Positions 16,458-25,567 are shown, numbered from the stretch's first letter. The stretch: DNA of 64,000 nt from Sedimenticola hydrogenitrophicus (GCF_025175675.1 NZ_JANIOA010000004.1:1-64000), one strand, 5' to 3'. Notes: a model not told the origin generated them from the letters alone. A program made the numbers and translations.

Positions 16458-17942
16458 ATGGCTGAACATCTCATACTGGTGGAAAGGCGCAGCCACTGGA
16501 AGGAGCCGATCGACGGCTGCCCGGTGGTGACCGCCGCGGAGTACCTGACCGACCCGCTGTGGCAGCAGAAGAAGGGGTTGCGCATTGTCAACCTGTGCCG
16601 TTCCCAGCGCTATCTCGGCGAGGGCTACTACTGTTCGCTGCTGGCCGAGGCGCGTAGTCACAAGGTGATCCCCTCGGTGCGCACCCTGCGCGACCTGAGC
16701 CGCAAGTCGCTTTACTCGCTGGAGACGGAGGACCTGGACAAGCAGGTACAGCGCATCCTGGGACGCCGTCACAAGGGGGTGGAGACCACCTCCTTCAGTG
16801 TCACCATGATGTTCGGCAACTCACCGTTACGCGACTTCCAGGCCCTGGGGCGCGAGCTGTTCGAGCTGTTCCGTGCGCCGCTGATGCGGGTGGCGTTCGA
16901 AAAGAAGGGGGAGTGGCACATTACCGGTATCCGCGCGCTGGGCATCCAGGATCTCAGTGATGAGCAGGATGAGGCGTTCGGCGAGGCGCTTACGGGTTAC
17001 CTCAGCAAGCGCTGGCAGGCGCCGCGCCAGCGACGCCAGGGGCGCTACGACCTGGCCATCCTGCACAATCCCCAGGAGGCGATGCCGCCATCCGACCCAA
17101 AGGCGCTGAAGAAGTTTGTCCGCGCGGCAAAAAAGTATGGCCTGGACGCGGAGCTGATCTCGCCCCGGGATTTCAGTCGTCTCAGTGAATTCGACGCCCT
17201 GTTCATCCGTGAAACCACGGCCATCGACCACCACACCTACCGCTTCGCCCGCAAGGCCGCCTCCGAGGGGTTGGTGGTGATCGACGATCCCGATTCCATC
17301 CTGCGCTGCACCAACAAGATCTACCTGGCGGAGTTGCTGAAATCCCATCGGGTCTCCACTCCGGAGACGGTGGTGGTGCGCACCGACGGACTGGATGAAC
17401 TGGAGCAGCGGCTGGACTATCCAATCGTGCTCAAGGTGCCGGACGGCTCGTTCTCCCTGGGGGTGTACAAGGTGGAGAACCGGCAGCAGCTGGAGCAGGT
17501 GGCGCGGCGCCTGTTCAAGGACTCGGACCTGCTGCTGGGCCAGGCCTACACCTACACCCCGTTCGACTGGCGGGTCGGCATCCTCAACCGCAAGCCGCTC
17601 TACGTCTGCCAGTACTTCATGTCCAAGGATCATTGGCAGATCTATGACCATGCGAGCCAGGAGAAAGAGGGGGATTTCCGCACCTTCGCGGTGAGCGAGG
17701 CGCCGAAAAAGGTGGTGGCGACGGCGCTCAAGGCGGCCAACCTGATCGGCAACGGCCTCTATGGCGTGGATCTGAAGGAGACCAGCGAGGGGGTGGTGGT
17801 GATCGAGGTGAATGACAACCCGAGCATCGAGGCCGGGGTCGAGGACCAGGTGCTGGGTGATACCCTGTATGACGAGATCATGGCGGAGTTCCTGGCGCGT
17901 ATCGAAGTGGGCAAGAGTCCGGCTACCGGTGGCCGTGGCTGA
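16458..17942 (+). CDS. RimK-family ATP-grasp amidoligase
   Basis: A 494-residue protein with an N-terminal RimK-like accessory domain (about 1-200) and a C-terminal ATP-grasp ligase domain (about 280-480). ATP-grasp hallmarks include NKIYLAELLKSHRVSTPET, the lysine strand YPIVLKVPDGSFSLGV, a GQAYTYTPFDWRVGIL strand and the Mg-binding end GVDLKETSEGVVVIEVNDNPSIEAGVED. Such enzymes form peptide-like amide bonds, often adding Glu to a protein C-terminus or making small peptides; the substrate here is unknown. The ATG at 16458 follows the peptidase fusion closely and the pair is a recurrent neighbour set. It is the last gene of the unit. Confidence 0.93.
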   Translation: MAEHLILVERRSHWKEPIDGCPVVTAAEYLTDPLWQQKKGLRIVNLCRSQRYLGEGYYCSLLAEARSHKVIPSVRTLRDLSRKSLYSLETEDLDKQVQRILGRRHKGVETTSFSVTMMFGNSPLRDFQALGRELFELFRAPLMRVAFEKKGEWHITGIRALGIQDLSDEQDEAFGEALTGYLSKRWQAPRQRRQGRYDLAILHNPQEAMPPSDPKALKKFVRAAKKYGLDAELISPRDFSRLSEFDALFIRETTAIDHHTYRFARKAASEGLVVIDDPDSILRCTNKIYLAELLKSHRVSTPETVVVRTDGLDELEQRLDYPIVLKVPDGSFSLGVYKVENRQQLEQVARRLFKDSDLLLGQAYTYTPFDWRVGILNRKPLYVCQYFMSKDHWQIYDHASQEKEGDFRTFAVSEAPKKVVATALKAANLIGNGLYGVDLKETSEGVVVIEVNDNPSIEAGVEDQVLGDTLYDEIMAEFLARIEVGKSPATGGRG

Positions 17943-17994
17943 TCCGTGCCGGGTATCCGCCCTGTTCTGCCCGATTACCCACTCAACTTCGTTT

Positions 17995-18155
17995 CGTAGG
18001 GTGGGTTAGCGGCGCACCGGCACGACACTCTCATGCTGCGACAACGCCCGGGCGCCGCGTAACCCACCGACTCCGCAACCGCCAGACGGTGGGTTACGGC
18101 GCGCACAGTGCAATGCAACCGACCCCCCCGTGCAAGACACCTCCTAACCCACCCG
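17995..18155. repeat. palindromic intergenic repeat, family A (GGGTGGGTTAG variant)
   Basis: CGTAGGGTGGGTTAGCGGCG at the left is inverted relative to CTCCTAACCCACCC at the right, with CGCGTAACCCACCG / CGGTGGGTTACGGCGCG inside. It lies just after the ATP-grasp gene. The rest of 18156-18238 has the small AT palindrome TTCTTAAGAA near 18197. Confidence 0.65.
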
Positions 18156-18238
18156 CTCATAGCCCTGTCAATGCCCCCGGTCCACCGGGCTCCTCTTTCT
18201 TAAGAAAAGCTTAAGAAATTAAGCTTACCCTCAGTGAG

Positions 18239-18439
18239 TTAATCGGTTACAGAACCTGTGGTTCCCGGTGGTGGATGTTGCCTTTCCAGGGTTGGGATAA
18301 CCACCCGCTGACCCGGTAGCTGAACTGTCGATGCCGGTAGTACTTCACTATGTAGAGTAGGGGGGTAAATGATGAAAGCAACAATAGTTGCCAACGCTAA
18401 CAGGGCCCGCGGTTCGATTTTGGCGGGGCTCATGTTCAT
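18239..18439 (-). CDS. hypothetical small secreted protein
   Basis: A 66-residue frame with a plausible Sec signal: a charged start MNMSPAKIEPRA, a hydrophobic core LLALATIVAFIIYPPTL and a short mature part rich in Pro/Val. I do not recognise it and it lacks a clear ribosome-binding site. It is divergent from the cytochrome gene at 18579. It could be chance coding. Confidence 0.35.
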   Translation of the reverse strand: MNMSPAKIEPRALLALATIVAFIIYPPTLHSEVLPASTVQLPGQRVVIPTLERQHPPPGTTGSVTD

Positions 18440-18578
18440 GCCACTTTATCGATTGTGGGGCGGGGAAAGCGGTTGCTAGTTTTTGAGATCGGCACCCATA
18501 CCAACTTTGCTGAAAGGAAGTTATATCTCTCTGTCTTCTGAATTAAGAATAAAAACTCACCTAAATAAGGAATTCGCC

Positions 18579-19301
18579 ATGAACAAACATAGGATTTTTT
18601 CAACCTCCGTAGTGAAATTTTGTCTCTCTGTCGTCGCTGCCGGGGGACTCCTGGTCGGGGCCATGGCCACTGCCCTGGCAGACGAGGCGTCCATTGCCCG
18701 TGGTGGTCGTCTTTATGACAAGTGGTGGAATGAAAATGGGGCCGAGAAACCGGCCGACACTCATCCGGCCTATCCCGGAAAAAATTACAAGGGTAATGCC
18801 ACCTGGCGCTGCAAGGAGTGCCACGGCTGGGACATGCAGGGCAAGGACGGTGCCTATAGCAAGGGGAAGCACGCGACCGGTATCAAGGGAGTGAAAGGCT
18901 CTGTCGGGAAGGATACGGCAGCAATCGCTGCCATTATTCGTGATGATACCCATCGTTATACCCCCGCCATGCTGACCGATGCCGATGTCGCTGATCTTGC
19001 GAACTTTGTTGCCAATGGGCAGATCGACATGACTCAGTATATTGCATATCCCTCGTTCAAATCCAAGGGTGACGCAGCCAAGGGCAAGGTCTACTTCGAG
19101 ACCATCTGCGCCGGCTGTCACGGTACTGATGGCAAGAAGGTTGCCGACGCCGACCCTATCGGCACCGTAGCCAGCAATGGCCCGGAGATGATGATGAAGG
19201 TGCTCAATGGACAGCCCAAGGAGCCGATGCCTGCGTTGCGCGCCCTCGACCGCCAGATTGTGACCGATATCGTCGCTCACCTGCAGACGCTACCCCGCTG
19301 A
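18579..19301 (+). CDS. periplasmic diheme c-type cytochrome
   Basis: A 240-residue secreted cytochrome. A signal peptide covers roughly residues 1-34 (hydrophobic SVVAAGGLLVGAMATALA, cleavage before DEAS). Two c-type heme sites are present: CKECH in the WRCKECHGWDMQG context of the first domain, and CAGCH in the second, with a distal Met likely in EPMPALRAL. AAGGA upstream fits the ATG at 18579. It is the first gene of a run with a NapC-type quinol dehydrogenase and a related tetraheme cytochrome, suggesting electron transfer from the quinol pool to a periplasmic acceptor. The partner oxidoreductase is not in the window. Confidence 0.92.
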   Translation: MNKHRIFSTSVVKFCLSVVAAGGLLVGAMATALADEASIARGGRLYDKWWNENGAEKPADTHPAYPGKNYKGNATWRCKECHGWDMQGKDGAYSKGKHATGIKGVKGSVGKDTAAIAAIIRDDTHRYTPAMLTDADVADLANFVANGQIDMTQYIAYPSFKSKGDAAKGKVYFETICAGCHGTDGKKVADADPIGTVASNGPEMMMKVLNGQPKEPMPALRALDRQIVTDIVAHLQTLPR

Positions 19302-19386
19302 TCATCCCGGGATCGACGCCCGCCGCGCGGATTTATGCCGTGCGGCGGGGTCCGGTCCTGTTCTGCCTTGACCAAGGAGAACTTGA

Positions 19387-19977
19387 ATGACATTGAATGA
19401 AGGCGGGCGATCCGGCCTGGGGCGCATATGGCGTGCGCTCTGGAAGCCCTCGAAGCGCTTCTCCATCGCAGGGCTGGCTATTTTCTGGACTGTGTTTGGC
19501 ATCCTCTTGTGGGGTGGTGTCAACTGGGGTATGGAAAAAACCAATACCCTGGAGTTCTGCATCTCTTGCCATGAAATGGAGCAGACCGTCTATCAGGAAT
19601 ATATCCAATCAGCACATTATAAAAATCCCTCCGGTGTGCGCGCCATCTGCTCGGATTGTCATGTTCCAAAATCGTGGGGCGCCAAGGTGTGGCGCAAGAT
19701 AAAGGCGAGCGGTGAGATCTACCATAAGCTCGTGGGTACCATTGATACACCGGAAAAATTCGAGGAGCGTCGCGCCGAACTCGCCGAGCGGGTGTGGACG
19801 GGTATGCGCGAAACCGGTTCTCGTGAGTGTCGCAACTGCCATGACTTCGACACCATGCAGATAACGGATCAGCGGCCACGGGCCCAGCAACGCCATCCCG
19901 AGGCTATTCAGGAAGGCAAAACCTGTATTGACTGCCATCGTGGGCTTACCCATCAACTACCGCCGCGTGATGATTGA
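19387..19977 (+). CDS. NapC/NirT-family tetraheme quinol dehydrogenase
   Basis: A 196-residue membrane-anchored tetraheme cytochrome. One N-terminal helix (about residues 25-48) anchors it in the inner membrane; heme motifs CISCH, CSDCH, CRNCH and CIDCH follow in the periplasmic domain, matching NapC/NirT spacing. Such proteins oxidise quinol and pass electrons to periplasmic reductases. AAGGAG precedes the ATG. It sits between the diheme (18579-19301) and tetraheme (20011-21333) cytochromes, all on the same strand with gaps of 85 and 33 bases, so the three probably work as one chain. No nitrate or nitrite reductase gene is nearby, so its terminal partner is unknown. Confidence 0.93.
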   Translation: MTLNEGGRSGLGRIWRALWKPSKRFSIAGLAIFWTVFGILLWGGVNWGMEKTNTLEFCISCHEMEQTVYQEYIQSAHYKNPSGVRAICSDCHVPKSWGAKVWRKIKASGEIYHKLVGTIDTPEKFEERRAELAERVWTGMRETGSRECRNCHDFDTMQITDQRPRAQQRHPEAIQEGKTCIDCHRGLTHQLPPRDD

Positions 19978-20010
19978 TCAAGCACCGTTATCGGAATCAA
20001 GGAGATTGGT

Positions 20011-21333
20011 ATGAACAGGTGGTTCATGGTCCTGATGGCGAGCATCACCGGAATCCTGTTTTTTGGGGTGACGACTACCGCTACCGCCCAGGCCGACGCT
20101 AATGCGGTAGTCCGGGGTGGCAGACTTTATGATAACTGGTATCGAGAGCTGCATCTGCAGCCGCCCCGGAGTGCACATCCGCTGCTGGCGAAACGCTCTG
20201 ATGCCGCCAGTGCTATTGCTGAACCCTGGCGCTGCACCTCCTGCCATGGCTGGGACTACCGCGGTGTCAACGGGATGCCCGGAATCGAACGCTACCAAGG
20301 TGCCGATCCCGAGGCCGTTGTCACTATACTGACCTCGGCCGGACATGCTTATGGGGATATTTTACGTCCCGAGGAGTTGCGCGCCCTTGGCCACTTCGTC
20401 AGTGCCGGTCAGGTGGATATGGCTGCACTGATTCAATCCGGGACGGTCGGTACAGCACCAGGTGTGGCCTCCCATGAGGATCGCTTCGCCACCATCTGCT
20501 CGGGTTGTCATGGGCATGACGGCAAGCGGGTACGTGAGGTGCCGCCACTGGGGGAGGTGGCGAGGGATCGGCCACGCGAGGCGTTGCACATGATCCTCAA
20601 TGGCCATCCCGGGGGCAATATGCCGCCACTGCGGGTGCTGGGTACCAGCAATGCTGCCGGTATGCTGGCCTATCTTCGGCAACTCCCCGCCCAGAATCTG
20701 GCCGCATCCATTGTTCGGGGCGGCCGCCTCTACGACAACTGGCAGCAGGAGTTGCAGGCGCTACCGCCCCCCGTCCCACACCCTGCCTACCCCGCCGATG
20801 CCGGCTATGCCGAGGATGCCCCCAGAACCTGGCGCTGCAAGGAGTGCCATGGCTGGGATTACCGTGGACGGGACGGCAGTTATGGCAGTGGTCCGCATGC
20901 CACCGGGATAACGGGCATACAAGGGTATGCGGGTTCCAAGCCGGAAGTGATTATCGAACTGCTGCGAAACCCGACTCATCGTTACGGGGCAGTACTGAAG
21001 TACGGAGATCTTGTTGACCTGGCCCGTTTCATCAGCATGGGGCAGCTGGATATGGATACGGTGATTGAACGCGAAACCCGGCGCGTCCGTGGTGATGCGG
21101 CGCGTGCCACTGATTACTTTGGTACTATCTGTGCCACTTGTCATGGTCGCGATGGACGTGGAATCATGAATACTATCCCATTGGGGCGTCTTGCAAAGAC
21201 GAGTCCGTGGGAGGCTTTGCACAAGATCCGCAATGGGCACCCTAATGAACCGATGCCGGCATTGCAGGTACTTGATGATCAGCTTCTAGTGGATATACTC
21301 GCCTATCTGCAGACGCTGCCGGAGGGCCGTTGA
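20011..21333 (+). CDS. internally duplicated tetraheme c-type cytochrome
   Basis: A 440-residue secreted cytochrome with a signal peptide (about residues 1-31). It holds two tandem copies of the diheme module seen in the protein encoded at 18579: each copy begins with RGGRLYDNW, has a first heme (CTSCH, then CKECH) in a WRC..CHGWDYRG context and a second heme (CSGCH, then CATCH) before a PMPAL-like or NMPPL segment. The second copy resembles the upstream diheme protein more closely. AAGGAG precedes the ATG. The duplication gives four hemes on one chain and suggests that it acts as a longer electron wire downstream of the NapC-type protein. Confidence 0.92.
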   Translation: MNRWFMVLMASITGILFFGVTTTATAQADANAVVRGGRLYDNWYRELHLQPPRSAHPLLAKRSDAASAIAEPWRCTSCHGWDYRGVNGMPGIERYQGADPEAVVTILTSAGHAYGDILRPEELRALGHFVSAGQVDMAALIQSGTVGTAPGVASHEDRFATICSGCHGHDGKRVREVPPLGEVARDRPREALHMILNGHPGGNMPPLRVLGTSNAAGMLAYLRQLPAQNLAASIVRGGRLYDNWQQELQALPPPVPHPAYPADAGYAEDAPRTWRCKECHGWDYRGRDGSYGSGPHATGITGIQGYAGSKPEVIIELLRNPTHRYGAVLKYGDLVDLARFISMGQLDMDTVIERETRRVRGDAARATDYFGTICATCHGRDGRGIMNTIPLGRLAKTSPWEALHKIRNGHPNEPMPALQVLDDQLLVDILAYLQTLPEGR

Positions 21334-21349
21334 TACCACCCAGCCCCTT

Positions 21350-21402
21350 CCACCTTTTTAGATGGATGATAAAAGGCGGGATAAAACCGTTGTAAAAGGT
21401 GG
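21350..21402 (+). terminator. inverted repeat after the cytochrome run
   Basis: CCACCTTTT and AAAAGGTGG are perfect nine-base inverted arms separated by 35 bases, 16 bases after the tetraheme cytochrome stop. It might terminate transcription or be a decayed element end. The string CTAAGTTAATTCTTGCGCA at 21458-21476 just beyond resembles the terminal repeat of the element inserted at 4455-4620. Confidence 0.35.
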
Positions 21403-21567
21403 CGCCCATTAGCCGACTCCGGCCAATAGCACGATAAACAATCTGGCATCTTGTGCCCTAAGTTAATTCTTGCGCATACGGTTGCTTAATACGCACCCCG
21501 ATTTTCTACCGTCGATGTCGCCATAAACTGAGGCGCATCAGTCACCCATCAGGTTCAAGGCGGTCCC

Positions 21568-21706
21568 GGATGGGCTTTCACAAACAGTCACGTCGGGCCC
21601 GGGAGAAACTGGAACAGGGGCTAAGGGACGGCAAAACCTGTATCGATTGTCACAAGGGTATCGCCCATAAAAAACCACGCGAGGACGATTGGTACGCCCC
21701 CGAAGT
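21568..21706 (+). pseudogene. remnant of a NapC/TorC-type multiheme cytochrome C-terminus
   Basis: The frame starting at 21570 begins with residues matching a NapC/NirT C-terminus: SRRAREKLEQGLRDGKTC, then a CIDCH heme motif and KGIAHKKPRED, before running into unrelated repeat sequence. The intact gene at 19387 ends similarly (GKTCIDCHRGLTH), so this is the 3' tail of a lost paralogue. No other heme motifs or a membrane anchor remain upstream. Confidence 0.7.
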
Positions 21707-21735
21707 TGGGGGCGACAGCCACTGCAGGTGCCTGC

Positions 21736-21945
21736 GATGCGGCTCGTATCACTCACCGCTACTTGCTTATTCATCGGATTACGCTGCGCTAACTCGACAA
21801 TTGAGTTTGAAGCCTTGATGGAGCCTTTGCCGCGGGAACCGAGCAGGTATGCAGCTCCATACGGGCTGAATCCAGGGCGGTGTAGTGCTGGGCCGACTCC
21901 CGGATTCCGCCGCCGTGCGCGCATGCGGTTTATCTCGTTATGGAA
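21736..21945. repeat. dispersed 210-base repeat, copy 1
   Basis: This segment matches 33740-33957 along most of its length: both begin GATGCGG(C/T)TCGT, share ACTTGCTTATTC.TCGGATTA and end CTCCCGGATTCCGCCGCCGT followed by GCGGTTTATC. It abuts the cytochrome remnant. It is probably a non-autonomous repeat or part of one, and has no coding potential of its own. Confidence 0.65.
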
Positions 21946-22156
21946 TCTCTCCATTTCGGGTTGGAGAGCGCCTGGCAGGGGAACCTGAAACCAAGCTCAA
22001 AACGGCGGCGGGATTTCGATCGCTGAGAGTTCATGGCAGAGTGGGTTGGCTTGGCCCGCCGTGCGTGCTCGCTCTGCCTACGCTAGTCTGTTTCCATGTC
22101 AGCAATCGCCACTGGATTTGTAAACCGTTATGAGAGGTATTGGAATTGGAGTGCCG

Positions 22157-22288
22157 ATGTTCGCCTTGTCATTGCTGTTGATTACGCTACATCTATCAAT
22201 TGGTGTTGGCCTGCTGTTCTCGGATGACGTGCGGACCATTATTCTGATGCTGTTCCGTCGATTAACCTACTGCTGCCGCGTTTGCTGA
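22157..22288 (+). CDS. possible 43-residue membrane peptide
   Basis: GGAG lies five bases upstream of an ATG opening a short frame with one hydrophobic span (MFALSLLLITLHLSIGVGLLF) followed by a basic, Cys-containing tail (RRLTYCCRVC). It may be a small membrane protein or the last trace of a decayed gene in this degenerate stretch. The neighbouring 22289-22462 holds an 11-base G tract at 22438-22448 and nothing else I can name. Confidence 0.3.
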   Translation: MFALSLLLITLHLSIGVGLLFSDDVRTIILMLFRRLTYCCRVC

Positions 22289-22462
22289 GTTAGGCCGACC
22301 CGCCTGTTGATTATCTATCGACCCCGCTCGGGATGACCCCGTCGAGGCTGATCCGATCGGCTCCGCCTGAATCGTTGCGCTTCGCCATGGCCCGGTTGAT
22401 TTCGATCCCGGCATTTACCAGGCGCGCTGCTTTTTCCGGGGGGGGGGGCGACGCACAGGCGT

Positions 22463-24718
22463 TTAGGCGGTCAGTCGAAAGTAGAGCATAGGAAGTTTTT
22501 CCGGCAACCGTTCAAGCCGGTCGATCTGCACCACATTGCGCCGGCCGAAGATCCGGGTCAGGTAACTGTCGCCCCCGGAATCCAGCCCTACGCAGAACAC
22601 ATCGATCCCCTCCATCGCCAGCAGATGGACGACATGTCGGGCATCCTCCACCAGATATTGGCTATCCGTAACGTCGATATCGGAAGGCTCCCCATCCGTC
22701 ACCACCAGCAGTAACCGCCGGTGGGTCTGTTGCCGTTTCAGCGCTTCCGCGGCGTGGCGCATGGCGGCACCGAGCCGGGTTGAATAGCCGCTCTGCAGGC
22801 CAGCCAGATTGGCCATCGCCTTGCTATTGTAGGGTTTGTCAAAATCCTTGAGTCGATAGTAGCGGACCTGTTCCCGGCGATTGGAACAGAACGCCGCGAT
22901 GGCGAAAGGGTCGTCCAGACCGGCCATGGCATGTGCCAGTAACGCCGTCGCCTGCCGCTCAAGATCCAAAATCCGGGCATTGGAACCGACGACCCTATCG
23001 CTGGTTGACTCGGATATGTCGAGCAGAACCTGAACCGAGAGATCCCGTCCGCGACGCTCGGTACGTCCAAACACCCGGGTATCGGGGGGCTCTCCCACGC
23101 GCCGGCTGATCATGGCCTCGATACTGGCGTTGAGATCAAGAAATTCGCCCTCCGGCTGGCGATAGAATTTTTGGGGTCGACTCACCCTGGCTGACCTGAT
23201 CAGTGTCTGGAGGCGACTGACCATATCGGCCTGCGTCTCGAGGATCTGCTCAATCATAGATGCCTTGCCTGGCGGAGGGGCATACTCGACGAGGGTGGTC
23301 CATTCAGGCCGGGAGCGCCCGGTGAGGTAATCGTACTCCGGGTAACGGGCGACCGGTATACCCCCCTCATCCTCGACACTGAAGCTCACCCTGTTGGCAT
23401 CTGCCTCTTCGGTTTCAAGCTGCTCCTCCCGCTCCCGATCGGGCGATGCAGCGTCGTCCTCCTCCTGCTTCTCGATATCGACAGCATCAAACAGAAGCTC
23501 TGTCTCCAGCGTCTCCGCCTGTTCCTGATCGCCAAAGTCCCACAATCCGAGGTTGTCATCGCGATAGGCGGGCTCGCTAACATAGGTACGGGCATTGAAC
23601 TGAATACGCATCTGCCCCAGATCGTTACCGATCAGTCCGCCGATCTCGCGACTGATCAGCGGGTTCTCCCACTCCTGCTGGCGCCGGTAGAACATCGCCT
23701 TGGCCTTGCAGACCCAGGGGTTGTCATCCTTGAACGCCGGATCGATCAATGCCCGCGATAGCCTGGCCATCAAACTGGGAGCGGTAACCGCGCCCGCCGC
23801 CCGCGCAGTGTGAAACGGCGTCCACAGGCGATGAAGACCGGGCATGTCGCGCATCGCCAACTGCTCCACCCGGGCATCCTCGATCAACGAGATCAGGGCA
23901 ACCTGCAGGGGTTTCAGTTCTGCCACAGGAAATCGATTTCCCGAATACTGCAGATGCGCACCGATATGCGCCACCACTGCCTGAAACAAGGCCTCAGCCT
24001 GGGCGCCGATGAAGCCGGGAAAGGTGGAGGGTATGAAGGCAATGCCAGGTCCGAACCCGGCCCTGCGTCGGCCTTGCCCGGTGGTGATCGAGTTGCTCTC
24101 ACGCAACGGTACTGGTTGACCCCAGAGGGCGACCATATAGGCCTTCAGTTGATCACTGATGTCGGAGAAAACCAGTGAGCCCGATTCATGGTCGAGCCAG
24201 CGCGCCGCCTCCGGATCATCGAACGAAAAAAAGGCGCGCCGCCTCTGTGCATCGGAACCTGACGACCTGACACCGGCCAGCAGCCAGGCCTCCAGACGCG
24301 AAACATCCAGCCTCGAAAGCAGCTGGTCCATCCTCTCCAGAACCATCGAAGTCGACTCTGGTGCAAGATAGGCCAACCGCTCCATTAATTGCAGCCAGGC
24401 AGCGTACTCGCCTCGATCCCGATTTAACCGGACAGCGGCCCGGGCGGCAACCGCCGGCAATATTTCGGCGGCCCTGCAACTGGCCTTGATGGCGATCAGC
24501 GAGACCCTGTCGGCAAGTCCGATCGCCAGCTGGGGGCCGACCAGCTCCGCAATTTTTGGGGCATTGTATCGGTAGGCGTCATACACCGCTGCACCATAGC
24601 CGGCCTCCGCGATCCGCTTGCATGCCGCCTGCCACGGGCCTGCCCAGGATTCCGGAAAGACACCCTGCCCGCTATCCGCCAACATGCGCGCGTCATCGCT
24701 GCCCCTACCCAGCTTCAT
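22463..24718 (-). CDS. NorD/CbbO-like VWA-domain protein
   Basis: A 751-residue protein of the NorD/CbbO class. The N-terminal two thirds are helical and of unknown fold. The C-terminal third (about 550-751) is a von Willebrand A domain with an intact metal site: DISEST near the first strand, followed by the threonine and VTDGEPSDID segments. Such proteins pair with MoxR/NorQ ATPases to insert metals or remodel enzymes such as rubisco and NO reductase. GAGG upstream supports the ATG at 24718. It is the last gene of the amide operon, 51 bases after its AAA+ partner; neither NO reductase nor rubisco is nearby, so the client is probably an amide-pathway protein. Confidence 0.88.
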   Translation of the reverse strand: MKLGRGSDDARMLADSGQGVFPESWAGPWQAACKRIAEAGYGAAVYDAYRYNAPKIAELVGPQLAIGLADRVSLIAIKASCRAAEILPAVAARAAVRLNRDRGEYAAWLQLMERLAYLAPESTSMVLERMDQLLSRLDVSRLEAWLLAGVRSSGSDAQRRRAFFSFDDPEAARWLDHESGSLVFSDISDQLKAYMVALWGQPVPLRESNSITTGQGRRRAGFGPGIAFIPSTFPGFIGAQAEALFQAVVAHIGAHLQYSGNRFPVAELKPLQVALISLIEDARVEQLAMRDMPGLHRLWTPFHTARAAGAVTAPSLMARLSRALIDPAFKDDNPWVCKAKAMFYRRQQEWENPLISREIGGLIGNDLGQMRIQFNARTYVSEPAYRDDNLGLWDFGDQEQAETLETELLFDAVDIEKQEEDDAASPDREREEQLETEEADANRVSFSVEDEGGIPVARYPEYDYLTGRSRPEWTTLVEYAPPPGKASMIEQILETQADMVSRLQTLIRSARVSRPQKFYRQPEGEFLDLNASIEAMISRRVGEPPDTRVFGRTERRGRDLSVQVLLDISESTSDRVVGSNARILDLERQATALLAHAMAGLDDPFAIAAFCSNRREQVRYYRLKDFDKPYNSKAMANLAGLQSGYSTRLGAAMRHAAEALKRQQTHRRLLLVVTDGEPSDIDVTDSQYLVEDARHVVHLLAMEGIDVFCVGLDSGGDSYLTRIFGRRNVVQIDRLERLPEKLPMLYFRLTA

Positions 24719-24769
24719 GAACACCTCGATCCTCCAGCGCAATACGCCAGGACTGAATTGATACGGGTC

Positions 24770-25567
24770 TTATGTGCATGCCGCGATGGCCGATGTCAGT
24801 GCCTTGCGAATATCGTGATCATCGGTGATCGGTAGAACCAGGGCGATGTCACAAGCCTCGGCCAGGGGTATGCCGCGGTTGATCAGCTGGCCGACATGGA
24901 TAAGCATCCGCGTCGAGGCCCCCTCATCCAGGCCATGCCCCTTCAGGTTGCGGGACTTTTCTGCAAGCTTGACCAGGGTGGCGGCAATCTTCTCGTCAAC
25001 ACCCGATTCGTGAGCGATGATGCGGGCTTCGACATCGAGCGCCGGGTAACCGAAGTCGACGGCCCCAAAACGCTGCTTGGTCGACTCCTTCAGATCCTTG
25101 AGCACACTTTGATAGCCGGGATTGTAGGAGATTACCATCTGGAAATCCGGGTGGGCCTTGAGTACCTCGTTTTTCTTCTCCAGCGGCAACATGCGCCGGT
25201 CGTCGGTTAACGAGTGAATGACCACGGTGGTGTCCTGACGAGCCTCGACGATCTCATCCAGATAACAGATCGCACCATGCCGAACTGCCAGGGTGAGCGG
25301 TCCGTCATGCCAGACGGTTCCGTCGGCATCCAGCAGGTAGCGCCCCACCAGATCCGATGCCGTCATATCCTCGTGGCAGGCAACACTGACCAGCGGCTTG
25401 TTAAGCCGCCAGGCCATATGCTCCACAAAGCGTGTCTTGCCACAGCCGGTCGGCCCCTTGAGCATGATCGGCATACGATCGGCATAGGCGGCTTCAAAAT
25501 GTGCCACCTCCCGGCCCGTGGCATGGTAATAGGGTTCGTCGGTGATCAGGTAATCTTTCAAAGACAT
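24770..25567 (-). CDS. MoxR-family AAA+ ATPase (NorQ/CbbQ-like)
   Basis: A 265-residue AAA+ ATPase. Walker A is GPTGCGKT near residue 39-46, Walker B is [10 protein letters not shown] near 95, sensor 1 lies in [10 protein letters not shown], and the arginine-finger/sensor-2 region follows, as in NorQ, CbbQ and NirQ. These proteins form hexamers that work with a VWA partner to activate a client enzyme. Here the partner is encoded directly downstream and the upstream gene is the amidase amiE. Pseudomonas amide operons also carry an ATPase gene, amiB, so a similar role is likely, though whether it is orthologous cannot be decided from the sequence alone. Confidence 0.92.
   Translation of the reverse strand: MSLKDYLITDEPYYHATGREVAHFEAAYADRMPIMLKGPTGCGKTRFVEHMAWRLNKPLVSVACHEDMTASDLVGRYLLDADGTVWHDGPLTLAVRHGAICYLDEIVEARQDTTVVIHSLTDDRRMLPLEKKNEVLKAHPDFQMVISYNPGYQSVLKDLKESTKQRFGAVDFGYPALDVEARIIAHESGVDEKIAATLVKLAEKSRNLKGHGLDEGASTRMLIHVGQLINRGIPLAEACDIALVLPITDDHDIRKALTSAIAACT

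Noticed and set aside
18579-21333. Assignment of the cytochrome run to denitrification (nap/nir)
   Set aside because: Only the NapC/NirT-type protein fits; no nitrate or nitrite reductase subunit is encoded, and the diheme module is not a known nap partner.
22463-25567. Assignment of the ATPase and VWA genes as an NO-reductase activation pair norQ-norD
   Set aside because: The families match, but no norCB is in the window and the genes are in the amide operon; function is left open.
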